DNA of 32,738 nucleotides from Candidatus Yonathbacteria bacterium (GTDB taxonomy: Bacteria > Patescibacteriota > Minisyncoccia > Phycocordibacterales > UBA1550). Below the pieces are notes generated by a model. It worked only from the letters and a program-made list of their open reading frames with translations. It did no database searches and had not been told where the DNA came from. Shown here piece by piece: positions 18,866-27,458 of the stretch (its first letter is position 1; each line of letters opens with the position of its first letter). The DNA lies in assembly GCA_016215205.1 (NCBI GenBank), contig JACRKU010000004.1:1-32738 (forward strand), given 5' to 3'. The translations under genes and the position numbers were made by a program.

Positions 18866-21301
18866 ATGAAACTTCGCACGAAAGCCACACTCTTTTTGGG
18901 GACGCTCCTTATCGCAACAGAGCTCGTCATTATTTTTTCTATGGAATATATTATGGGCGGCACATTGAAAACCGAAGCGATTAACACGCTTCGCTCACAT
19001 ACTGAACAGGTCGAAAGTTCATACGGCATTTTTTTGAAAAGCTTAAAGAGAGAAACCCTTGACTGGACAGCTGATCAGGCCCTCGAGCGTATTATAGAGG
19101 ATTTGCTTGCGGCAGAAGATGGCACCTCCGCCCGCACCCGTGCCACAAAAGAGTTTGCGTCATATGTTACTGGTAAAAAAATGCCGTATGACAAGTCAGT
19201 CCTCATGGCTGATATTTTGGATAAAAAAGGCATCGTTATCGCTTCTACACGCTCGGCGCGCATCGGCACTGATGAATTAAGCGAAGAAACTCTTCTCAAG
19301 GCGCACAATTTCAGCAAGACCATTGTTTCGGAGCTTGGCGAGACATTTGTAAAGAGCATTATTTTTGAAACAGACGAGACTCCCGAGCCGATGATTCACG
19401 TGACGGTGCGGTTTTTTAGAAATAATGCTGATGGAACACACACACCACTTGATGCCGTTCTTCTCGTACACTTTTTGAGTGTTGAAGAAATCACCACCGT
19501 GCTTTCAGGTGAAGCGTATCTCCAAGCAGGTGCGACTACCGGCAAAACGTTTTTAGAAAAAAATACCTCCTCCGATATTTATTTAGTTAACAGCGAGAAG
19601 CTTATGGTCACCCCATCGCGTTATGTTTCAGACATAAAACAACAACAAAAAGTTGACACGCTTCCTGTGCGTGAATGCTTGGAAAATGACAAAGAAATAG
19701 ACCAAGAATACGACAACTATCGAGGGACGCGCGTCCTAGGGGCTTCAGTATGTTTTCCGGATGACAAACTCGTGCTTATTACTGAAATAAGCAAAGATGA
19801 AATTCTCGCCACTTCTAGTGTAATAATGAATTCGATTATCGTCTTCGGTGGAACCATCGCGCTTTTTGGGATTGTTGTTATTGCAATCTTTTTTCGTCGG
19901 CCACTTCAACATATTGAATATATCGGTGCGGCCGTTATGCGAATAATGAATGGAGATTTTAATGTAAAAGTAAAAGTGGATACAAAAGATGAGATTGGAA
20001 CTCTCGCTACAATGTTTAACAAAATGGTTCTTTCTGTACGTCAGAACCAAGAGGCAATGCAAGAATCTAAACGCAAACTCGAAGAAAATGAGAATGTGCT
20101 GAAGAAAGACATTCTCGAGCACGAGAAACAGCAAAAGTTTCTTGAGCAATCAAAAAAGGCGACATTGAATTTACTTGAGGATTCATTTGAAATAAAACAA
20201 AAGCTTGAAGAGGAAGGGGATAGACTGCAAACGATACTTGCTTCCATCGAAGACGGACTTATTTTAATTGATACCGAGTATAAAATTGTTTTGGTAAACG
20301 CAAGAACACTCAAAATATTCGCAATGCCAGTCACGGATGTCCTTGGTAAAGATTTGCGCGATATTATGAAGCTTTGTAAAAAGAAAGTGTTCCTTGAACC
20401 GAGAGAATGGCCAACCGAAGAAGTTTTCATAACAAAGAAAGCGATTACCACGACACTTGAAAATGATTTTTGCATCACTACAAAAGGTCTGGATACACAG
20501 CTTCCTGTCGCGTTCTCTTTCGCGCCTTTGGCCGGGAAATTTTCAGGAATTGTTGTTATTGTTCGTGATGTAACCCGAGACCGCGAGCTCGACGAAGCAA
20601 AGTCCGGATTTGTTTCCGTGGCATCGCACCAGCTACGCACGCCGCTTACCTCCATTCGCTGGTATTCGGAGATGCTTCTCTCCGAAGACGCAGGCGCTCT
20701 CAATCCGTCTCAAAAAGATTTTATGAATGAAATCCACGGCGGCGCGGAGCGTTTGTATCAAACAGTGGATCTCTTGCTCGGCATTTCGCGCGTTGAAAGC
20801 GGGAAGTTGAAGGCGGACAAGACTCCGATAGATCTCGGCGTGTTTACAGCTGAAATTAGAAAAGAGCTTGCGCCGCAAATTGACGAAAAGAATCTCGCGG
20901 TTACCGTGGCTCCTCCGGAGCGAGACCCTGTCGTTGTGTGGCTTGACCCGCTCACCCTTCGTCAGGTTGTGCTCAACTTATTTTCCAATGCTATTCGCTA
21001 TACGAACGAAAAGGGGATTATTGAAGTGAAATGGCGGGCGAGCGAAGACGGGAAAGAAGTCGTTTATACGGTGCACGACAACGGCATTGGTATCCCGGAA
21101 GCGGTTCGCTCGCGTATTTTTTCAAAATTCTTCCGCGCGGAAAATGCGCGCGCGCAAGTGCCCGACGGTTCAGGATTGGGCCTTTCCCTCGTAAAGGATC
21201 TCGTGGAGAGCTGGGGAGGAAAAGTGTGGTTTGAAACCTCCGAAGGAAATGGCACGACATTTTTCTTTACAGTTCCACTTTCAACGCAACTCGCCAAATA
21301 G
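18866..21301 (+). CDS. Membrane sensor histidine kinase (extracytoplasmic sensor, HAMP, coiled coil, PAS, HisKA, HATPase_c)
   Basis: Two TM segments, HAMP-like region after the second, PAS (ILASIEDGLILIDTEYKIVLVNARTLKIF), H-box VSVASHQLRTPLTSIRWYSEML, N-box LNLFSNAIRYT, G-boxes DNGIGIP and GSGLGLSLVK. Confidence 0.94.
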   Translation: MKLRTKATLFLGTLLIATELVIIFSMEYIMGGTLKTEAINTLRSHTEQVESSYGIFLKSLKRETLDWTADQALERIIEDLLAAEDGTSARTRATKEFASYVTGKKMPYDKSVLMADILDKKGIVIASTRSARIGTDELSEETLLKAHNFSKTIVSELGETFVKSIIFETDETPEPMIHVTVRFFRNNADGTHTPLDAVLLVHFLSVEEITTVLSGEAYLQAGATTGKTFLEKNTSSDIYLVNSEKLMVTPSRYVSDIKQQQKVDTLPVRECLENDKEIDQEYDNYRGTRVLGASVCFPDDKLVLITEISKDEILATSSVIMNSIIVFGGTIALFGIVVIAIFFRRPLQHIEYIGAAVMRIMNGDFNVKVKVDTKDEIGTLATMFNKMVLSVRQNQEAMQESKRKLEENENVLKKDILEHEKQQKFLEQSKKATLNLLEDSFEIKQKLEEEGDRLQTILASIEDGLILIDTEYKIVLVNARTLKIFAMPVTDVLGKDLRDIMKLCKKKVFLEPREWPTEEVFITKKAITTTLENDFCITTKGLDTQLPVAFSFAPLAGKFSGIVVIVRDVTRDRELDEAKSGFVSVASHQLRTPLTSIRWYSEMLLSEDAGALNPSQKDFMNEIHGGAERLYQTVDLLLGISRVESGKLKADKTPIDLGVFTAEIRKELAPQIDEKNLAVTVAPPERDPVVVWLDPLTLRQVVLNLFSNAIRYTNEKGIIEVKWRASEDGKEVVYTVHDNGIGIPEAVRSRIFSKFFRAENARAQVPDGSGLGLSLVKDLVESWGGKVWFETSEGNGTTFFFTVPLSTQLAK

Positions 21302-21314
21302 ATATTCACACACG

Positions 21315-22022
21315 ATGATACGCCATTTTCCCGCTCGTCTCTCCGAAAAGAAAATCATTGCAGAAAATACTGCGGAGCTGACTTTCGCTGTCTCTGACCC
21401 AGACTTCTCCTTCAAGGCGGGGCAGTATGTGTCCGTTGAAATCCCGTCTCTTTCGGAAGCCGCCGCGCCAGACAGGTATCATGATTTTTCTATTGCATCT
21501 TCTCCGTTAAACCCAAAAGAAATATCCATTGCATTTCGCATTTCAAAAAGTATTTTTAAAACAGCGCTCCTCGCGCTCCCTATTGGCGGGACGGTCAATA
21601 TTGACGGACCCAAAGGAGTGCTTGTTCTTCCCGACACAAATGTTTCCCCGCTCATTTTTGTTGCAGGCGGCATTGGCATTACCCCGCTCATTAGTATGAT
21701 AAGAATGGCGACCGAAACATCTCTGTCTCAACAGATAACGCTTTTGTACTGCAACACGAGCAAAGAAATGACCGCTTATGCTGAAGAATTGTCTATTCTT
21801 GAAAAACAAAATCCGCATTTTGTTCTTCGTAGTTTGATTGGTGCGCCCGATGAAAAACTTTTTGCGCCCTATATGCAAAAAACATCAAAAAGTTTTTGGT
21901 ATATTGTTGGCGCGCCTGCTATGACGGCGGTAGTCAAGCAAATTCTCAAAAACTTTGATATAATGGACCCACAAGTAAGAATTGAAGAATTTTCAGGATA
22001 TTTAGCGCCGTTAAAAATATGA
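21315..22022 (+). CDS. Stand-alone FAD/NAD(P)-binding oxidoreductase (ferredoxin-NADP reductase fold)
   Basis: RYHDFSIASSP flavin-binding motif and FVAGGIGITPLISMI pyridine-nucleotide motif. The track ORF starts at 21231 inside the kinase; ATG 21315 is a better start. Confidence 0.88.
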   Translation: MIRHFPARLSEKKIIAENTAELTFAVSDPDFSFKAGQYVSVEIPSLSEAAAPDRYHDFSIASSPLNPKEISIAFRISKSIFKTALLALPIGGTVNIDGPKGVLVLPDTNVSPLIFVAGGIGITPLISMIRMATETSLSQQITLLYCNTSKEMTAYAEELSILEKQNPHFVLRSLIGAPDEKLFAPYMQKTSKSFWYIVGAPAMTAVVKQILKNFDIMDPQVRIEEFSGYLAPLKI

Positions 22023-22564
22023 TAAGTCTTATTAATAAGTACAAGTCAAAACAGCTCGACCTAAACCCTAATGTATACGAGGCAATTATTGGGGCGCTTG
22101 CGGAAGACTCTATCTTTTCGGTAACCGATGAAAAAGGCGACATCATTTTTGTAAATCAAAAATTTATTGAAATATCGCAATACGGAATAGATGAGCTCAT
22201 CGGGCAAAATCATCGGATATTAAAGTCCGGGCATCAACCGCAAGAAATGTTTGTCGAGATGTGGGCGACTATTTCGCGTGGCAAGATGTGGAGAGGGGAA
22301 ATTAAAAATCGCGCAAAAGACGGGAGTTACTACTGGGTTGATGCGACGGTCGTTCCTATTTTGGGAGAAGACGGGAAGATTAAAAATTACGCCGCACTCC
22401 GAATCGTCATTAATGATAAAAAAGAGCTTGAAGAAAAACACAAAAAACATATAGAGGAACTTGAAAAAATGAATAAGCTTACGGTGGACAGGGAGCTGAA
22501 AATGATAGAGCTAAAAAAAGAAATCAAAACCCTGAAAGAAGAGTTGGCGAAAGCGAATGAGTAG
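22019..22564 (+). CDS. PAS-domain protein with C-terminal coiled coil and no output domain
   Basis: SIFSVTDEKGDIIFVNQKFIEISQYGIDELIGQNHRILKSGHQPQEMFVEMWATISRGKMWRGEIKNRAKDGSYYWVDATVVPI is a classic PAS; the ATG overlaps the previous stop by 4 nt (ATGA). Confidence 0.88.
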   Translation: MISLINKYKSKQLDLNPNVYEAIIGALAEDSIFSVTDEKGDIIFVNQKFIEISQYGIDELIGQNHRILKSGHQPQEMFVEMWATISRGKMWRGEIKNRAKDGSYYWVDATVVPILGEDGKIKNYAALRIVINDKKELEEKHKKHIEELEKMNKLTVDRELKMIELKKEIKTLKEELAKANE

Positions 22565-22598
22565 GGTTGAGTAGAATATGTTACAATAATAAACAATT

Positions 22599-22985
22599 AT
22601 GGAAACCACCACCAGTCACAAAACAGTTTTACTTCTTGAGGACGATAAAGCGCTCAATCGCGCGATTGTGCTCAAGCTTGAGCAAGGTGGAAATCGCGTC
22701 ATCTCGACAATGCGCGCCGAGGAGGCGCTTGAAGTGTTGAATACGGAACATCCAAAGATAGACATAATTTGGCTCGACCTCCTTCTTCCGGGGATGAACG
22801 GCATCGAGTTTCTTGCCGAAATAAGGAAGAAGCCCGAATACAAAGATTTGAAAGTGGTTATTTGCTCGGTTTCCGGGCGCGAAGAGTCAAAGGGCGTAGC
22901 GCGCGAGCTTGGAGTCGTCGATTATTTGGTAAAAAGCGATTATGATTTGAATACGATTGTGGGCAAGGTTTTGAGTTATGCGTAA
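22599..22985 (+). CDS. Single-domain response regulator (REC only)
   Basis: VLLLEDDKALNRA, phospho-Asp in IIWLDLLLPGMNG, Ser in VVICSVSG, Lys in DYLVKSD. Confidence 0.93.
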   Translation: METTTSHKTVLLLEDDKALNRAIVLKLEQGGNRVISTMRAEEALEVLNTEHPKIDIIWLDLLLPGMNGIEFLAEIRKKPEYKDLKVVICSVSGREESKGVARELGVVDYLVKSDYDLNTIVGKVLSYA

Positions 22986-22999
22986 CTATTACATATAAT

Positions 23000-23380
23000 A
23001 TGGCAGAAAATATGAAAAAAGTGATGATTGTGGAAGATGACGAGCACATTTCAAAGGTGTACGAGATTAAACTTGCCAAAGAGGGATTTGCCACTTCGCT
23101 CGCGGTTGACGGAGAAGAGGCAGTGGCAAAAATCACTGCCGAAAAACCCGACCTCATTATTCTGGACCTCATGCTTCCGAAAAAAGACGGCTTCGGCGTG
23201 CTTGAGGACATCAAAAAAGTTCCTGCGCTCGCGCGCATTCCCGTGATTGTACTCTCAAACCTCGGACAAAAAATCGACCAAGACCGCGCTCTCGCTCTCG
23301 GCGCAAAAGAATATCTGGTAAAGGTGGACAATCCGATTCAGGAGGTGATAAATAAGGTAAAGGGGTACTTGTATTCCTAA
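23000..23380 (+). CDS. Single-domain response regulator (REC only)
   Basis: VMIVEDDEHISKVYEIKL, LIILDLMLPKKDGFG, VIVLSNLG, EYLVKVD. Start could instead be ATG 23012. Confidence 0.93.
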   Translation: MAENMKKVMIVEDDEHISKVYEIKLAKEGFATSLAVDGEEAVAKITAEKPDLIILDLMLPKKDGFGVLEDIKKVPALARIPVIVLSNLGQKIDQDRALALGAKEYLVKVDNPIQEVINKVKGYLYS

Positions 23381-23404
23381 CTTTTGGGCAAAGCCCAAAA
23401 GTTA
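23378..23404. terminator. 12 bp hairpin overlapping the REC stop codon
   Basis: TAACTTTTGGGC AAA GCCCAAAAGTTA; no T tract after it on +, so termination is uncertain. Confidence 0.5.
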
Positions 23405-23466
23405 TCCACACCCCACTATGGTATTTAAATATAGTTTGATATACTTATAAACATACCAATTAAATA

Positions 23467-24162
23467 ATGAATATGAATATGAATTTACAGAATATGAAAA
23501 AGAACCGCGAGGGCGGGTTTACCCTCCTCGAGCTTTTGATCGTTATTTCCATTATCGCCATTTTGTCCGTCGCCCTTATTTTCGTTATCAACCCAGCGGA
23601 AACGCTTCGCAAGTCCCGCGATGCTCAGCGTATTTCGGATTTGAGTACACTGAAGACCGCAATTGCGCTTTATTTAACGAGTACAACGACACCATACATG
23701 GGAACTGGCAACTCAAATACTGGGTGTAAAGCAACTCCTACAGACGCATGGACCGCAGGTAAGAAAATATTTTACTCAATTTCTTCAGCTACTGCAATAA
23801 CCGCTTCTTCTACGGATGGTTGGACGGGTAACATAACTGTAGGACAGGTAAGCACGGCCTCTTTAACATTGACCGATGGTACTGGCTGGATTCCGGTAAA
23901 TTTTGACAGCCTTACGGGGGGATCCCCAATTTCAAATCTTCCAATTGACCCAACAAACACCGTTACTGTTGGAGGAGCTAATTCGGGAGACTATGTGTAT
24001 CGCTACGCGTGTTCAATAACACCACTTGCATTTGAGATTGACGCCTCACTTGAAAGTATCGCGTACGCTTCCTCATCTCAAGCAACCGATGGTGGTAACA
24101 ATGCTAGTTATTTTGAGGTAGGTACAAATCTGAAAATCATTGGCTCTGGAACTACTTTCTAA
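23467..24162 (+). CDS. Type IV pilin / pseudopilin
   Basis: Class III signal GGFTLLELLIVISIIAIL; single TM; small globular C-terminal domain with two Cys. Confidence 0.9.
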   Translation: MNMNMNLQNMKKNREGGFTLLELLIVISIIAILSVALIFVINPAETLRKSRDAQRISDLSTLKTAIALYLTSTTTPYMGTGNSNTGCKATPTDAWTAGKKIFYSISSATAITASSTDGWTGNITVGQVSTASLTLTDGTGWIPVNFDSLTGGSPISNLPIDPTNTVTVGGANSGDYVYRYACSITPLAFEIDASLESIAYASSSQATDGGNNASYFEVGTNLKIIGSGTTF

Positions 24163-24185
24163 TCATTATTCATTAATTTATCATT

Positions 24186-24920
24186 ATGATTTCATTGAAC
24201 CTAAAAAATAAGCGCGAAGGAACAACGGGCGGGTTTACCCTCCTCGAGCTTTTGATCGTTATTTCCATTATCGCCATCCTATCAATCGCTCTCGTGTTCA
24301 TGTTGAACCCAGCGGAAACATTGAAGAAAGCCCGCGACGCTCAGCGTATCTCGGACTTGAAAACAGTAAAAACAGCGTTGGGTATTTTCCTTACGTCTAC
24401 ATCTACCCCGAATCTTCAATCTGGTACAACAACCGCAGTCTGCGTGACGAATAATAGTAATGGTACTAACCAGGCTGGGATGATTGCATATAGTGCTTAC
24501 CCTGGACCCACCACAATCACGAATACCACCTCAGGGTCAGATGGTGGTACTACTGCGAGTGCCTTTAATTCTACAGCGGGGTATGTTTCAAGTACAGCAG
24601 GAAAAGTTGATGGCAATGGCTGGATTCCAGTGAATCTGAAAGTATTAACGAGCGGAACTCCAATCTCGGCATTCCCTGTTGACCCTGTGAATACAGTTTC
24701 AACTACCGCTACTTCAACTGACCTTGTGTATCGCTACGCATGTCAAAACCTCTCAACTATAACAGGAAGACCATCGTATATCTTTGAGATTGATGCAAGG
24801 CTTGAAAGTAGCGCTTATGTTACTGAAGACGCAAAAATGTCCAAAGACGGGGGAGATAACGATAATTTATACGAATCAGGAAATAGTTTGAACCTTTTGC
24901 CAACAGGAGGCACTTTCTAG
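24186..24920 (+). CDS. Type IV pilin / pseudopilin, tandem paralogue of the preceding gene
   Basis: GGFTLLELLIVISIIAILSIALVFMLNPAETLKKARDAQRISDLKTVKTALG; C-terminus (YRYAC...FEIDARLESSAYV) parallels the first pilin. Confidence 0.9.
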   Translation: MISLNLKNKREGTTGGFTLLELLIVISIIAILSIALVFMLNPAETLKKARDAQRISDLKTVKTALGIFLTSTSTPNLQSGTTTAVCVTNNSNGTNQAGMIAYSAYPGPTTITNTTSGSDGGTTASAFNSTAGYVSSTAGKVDGNGWIPVNLKVLTSGTPISAFPVDPVNTVSTTATSTDLVYRYACQNLSTITGRPSYIFEIDARLESSAYVTEDAKMSKDGGDNDNLYESGNSLNLLPTGGTF

Positions 24921-24943
24921 TCCAATCGATATCAATTTTCTCC

Positions 24944-24986
24944 AAAAACACCCAGCTCGTCTATAGACGAGCTGGGTGTTTTTTTG
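24944..24986 (+). terminator. Intrinsic terminator after the pilins
   Basis: ACACCCAGCTCGTCTATAGACGAGCTGGGTGT perfect palindrome followed by a T tract. Confidence 0.93.
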
Positions 24987-25000
24987 TTAGTATTGTTCCT

Positions 25001-25648
25001 ATGTCCCTAATTTTTGTTTTCAACAATATAAACACTATTTTAATGACAGGGTTGGCTGTTTTGGCGATTCTTGTCGCTATGCGTTTCTTGCGCCCGTTAT
25101 CGGTGAAAAATATATCCTATTGGTGGTTTGTTGGCATCGCAGTTGCGCTCTATCTTTTCTACGGCGCTTTTGTCACATGGGGACAATATTATGTATGGGC
25201 AAATGGCAACGAACTTACGAAAGTCTTTATTTCTGCGCCATTGCCCCAGGAAGCACCACTACCAGTCATTCTTGAATGGAGTCGTTCATCCTTTGAACAA
25301 CCTCTTGGATATTTTACCTACTATGTTTTTGGCAGAATTTGGCTTAACATCACCATTCTCTTTATTGTCTCGCTTTTATTTTATTCCATATTAAAATTGT
25401 GGAGTTTTTACAAAGGAGGTTTTTTGCCAAACGGACTGGAAATGATTCTTGCGCTCCTCCTCGTTGTCGGGTACCCGGGCGTCCTCATCCTTATACCACT
25501 CGGCTTTATTCTGGCGATTATTTGGTTCGGGGTTATCTATTTCAAAAATAGAACGACAGTCCAACCACCAATGTACATTGAACCCGCGTTTCTTATTGCT
25601 ACACCAATAGCACTCTTTTTTGCCAAGACATTTTTGAACTACTTATAA
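25001..25648 (+). CDS. Polytopic membrane protein of unknown function
   Basis: Several hydrophobic segments (TGLAVLAILVAMRFL, WWFVGIAVALYLFYGAFV, ITILFIVSLLFYSIL, EMILALLLVVGYPGVLILIPLGFILAIIWFGVIYF). Confidence 0.75.
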   Translation: MSLIFVFNNINTILMTGLAVLAILVAMRFLRPLSVKNISYWWFVGIAVALYLFYGAFVTWGQYYVWANGNELTKVFISAPLPQEAPLPVILEWSRSSFEQPLGYFTYYVFGRIWLNITILFIVSLLFYSILKLWSFYKGGFLPNGLEMILALLLVVGYPGVLILIPLGFILAIIWFGVIYFKNRTTVQPPMYIEPAFLIATPIALFFAKTFLNYL

Positions 25649-25712
25649 AATTTGTCTTCGGATTTAATTTCTAACTTATACACAACAGGGTAGCGCGCAG
25701 ATGAATTAGCTA

Positions 25713-25721
25713 TGCTATACT
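25713..25721 (+). promoter_or_regulatory. Extended -10 element TGCTATACT just upstream of pilB
   Basis: TGC-TATACT ends 9 nt before the pilB ATG (25731). Confidence 0.45.
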
Positions 25722-25730
25722 GTTTATGTA

Positions 25731-27446
25731 ATGCACATCGCAAAGGATACACTAAAAGCAATCGTACTTGAATCGGGACTTGTGACCGACGAAGATTTTA
25801 CTATTGCCGCGGAGGAGTCCCGCCGTTCTGGACAGTCGATACAAAATGTTCTCATTGGGAGAGGGAAGATTCCCGAAGATTATTTTGCCGAGCTTTTGAG
25901 TCCTTATTACAGCGCGCCTATAGTAAATCTCAAGAAAGAAGCGGAGACTATCAAGCCCGAAGTGCTTGAGCTTATTCCCGAGGTCTATGCAAAATCAAAA
26001 AATATCGTTTTATTTGCGTATGATAAAGAACAGGGTCGCGCAAAGCTCGCGATGCTCGACCCATTTGACTACGACACCATTGAGTATGTCCGCGCAAAAC
26101 TTGATGTGTGGGTGGACGCGTACTTGACCACATTCCCAAGCCTTCGATACGGCCTCAAACAATACAAGAAAAAAGTTGGCATCAATTTTGACCAAATTAT
26201 TTCTGAAAATGTTGAACAATCTCTCGCAGTTGCTGGGGAAGCAGATGTTGCAAAAAGCGCCGCCGCGGTGCCGATTGTTTCTATTTTAGATAATGTTATC
26301 GACCATGCGGTTAGCCTGAATACTTCGGACATACACTTTGAGCCACTAGACAAAGAACTCCTCGTGCGTTTCCGCATAGACGGCATTATGCAGGAAATTT
26401 TGAGCTTGCCAAAGGCGATTGCGCCCGTGCTTGTCGCGCGGGTAAAGATTCTCGCAGGGATGCAGATAGACGAACATCGCATGCCGCAAGACGGCCGTTT
26501 TCGTTTTGATATGGACGACGGCGGGTCTATCGATGTACGCGTCAACATTATGCCGATATTTCACGGCGAAAAAGTTGAAATGCGTATTTTGAAAGGCGCT
26601 ACGCGCCCGCTCACACTCAAAGACCTCGGTGTTTCGGACGAAGGAATCGCGATACTTTACAATGAAATAAAAAAGCCACATGGTATGGTGCTCGTTACCG
26701 GCCCCACCGGACACGGCAAGACCACGACACTCTACGCGATACTGCAGATTCTTAACACGCCTTCGGTCAATATTACCACCATTGAGGACCCGGTTGAATA
26801 TGAATTCCCGCGTGTAAATCAAACGCAAGTAAACCAAAAGGCGGGGATTACTTTCGCAAACGGCCTCCGCGCGCTCCTTCGCCAAAATCCCGACATCATT
26901 ATGATCGGAGAAATCCGGGACAACGAAACAGTGGAGATTGCCATTCACGCGGCGCTCACTGGGCATCTCGTGCTTTCGTCGCTTCACACCAACGATGCGC
27001 CGTCTGCCCTTCCTCGCCTTCTCGACATGGGTGCGCCAGCGTTCCTCCTTTCCTCAATAGTAAATCTAGTTATCGCTCAGCGCCTCGTGCGTCGTATCTG
27101 TGCTTCGTGCATCGAATCATATCCTGCAAGTCCGGAGATAGTGCGTCTCATCAAAGCGCAGATGGAACTTTCCGGGAACGCAAAAGGGAGCATTCCAGGC
27201 ACCCTCTTTCGCGGTAAGGGGTGCAAGGTGTGCGGCAATTCGGGATTTCAGGGGCAAATTGGCATCTTTGAGTTTTTTCGTATTACCGATGCAATTCGTG
27301 AACTCATTCTTCGCGAAGCAACAGTAGGTGAAGTGCGTAAAAAAGCCATCGAAGACGGAATGACATCGATGTTTGAAGACGGTTTGGATAAAGTCGAACG
27401 CGGTGTCACCACAATCGAAGAAATCCTGAGAGTTGTTAATGAGTAG
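25731..27446 (+). CDS. pilB: Type IV pilus assembly ATPase PilB/GspE
   Basis: Walker A GPTGHGKTTTLYAIL, Asp box TTIEDPVEYEF, Walker B NPDIIMIGEIRDNETVEIAIHAALTGHLVLSSLHTNDA, tetracysteine CASC...CKVC. Confidence 0.95.
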   Translation: MHIAKDTLKAIVLESGLVTDEDFTIAAEESRRSGQSIQNVLIGRGKIPEDYFAELLSPYYSAPIVNLKKEAETIKPEVLELIPEVYAKSKNIVLFAYDKEQGRAKLAMLDPFDYDTIEYVRAKLDVWVDAYLTTFPSLRYGLKQYKKKVGINFDQIISENVEQSLAVAGEADVAKSAAAVPIVSILDNVIDHAVSLNTSDIHFEPLDKELLVRFRIDGIMQEILSLPKAIAPVLVARVKILAGMQIDEHRMPQDGRFRFDMDDGGSIDVRVNIMPIFHGEKVEMRILKGATRPLTLKDLGVSDEGIAILYNEIKKPHGMVLVTGPTGHGKTTTLYAILQILNTPSVNITTIEDPVEYEFPRVNQTQVNQKAGITFANGLRALLRQNPDIIMIGEIRDNETVEIAIHAALTGHLVLSSLHTNDAPSALPRLLDMGAPAFLLSSIVNLVIAQRLVRRICASCIESYPASPEIVRLIKAQMELSGNAKGSIPGTLFRGKGCKVCGNSGFQGQIGIFEFFRITDAIRELILREATVGEVRKKAIEDGMTSMFEDGLDKVERGVTTIEEILRVVNE

Positions 27447-27458
27447 CAAATCAATATC

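Noticed and set aside
20041-20703. 220 aa minus-strand ORF inside the histidine kinase
   Set aside because: Ser/Phe-rich antisense translation covering the PAS/HisKA region; no own promoter evident.
26346-26987. 213 aa minus-strand ORF inside pilB
   Set aside because: Antisense to conserved PilB motifs; no recognisable protein family.
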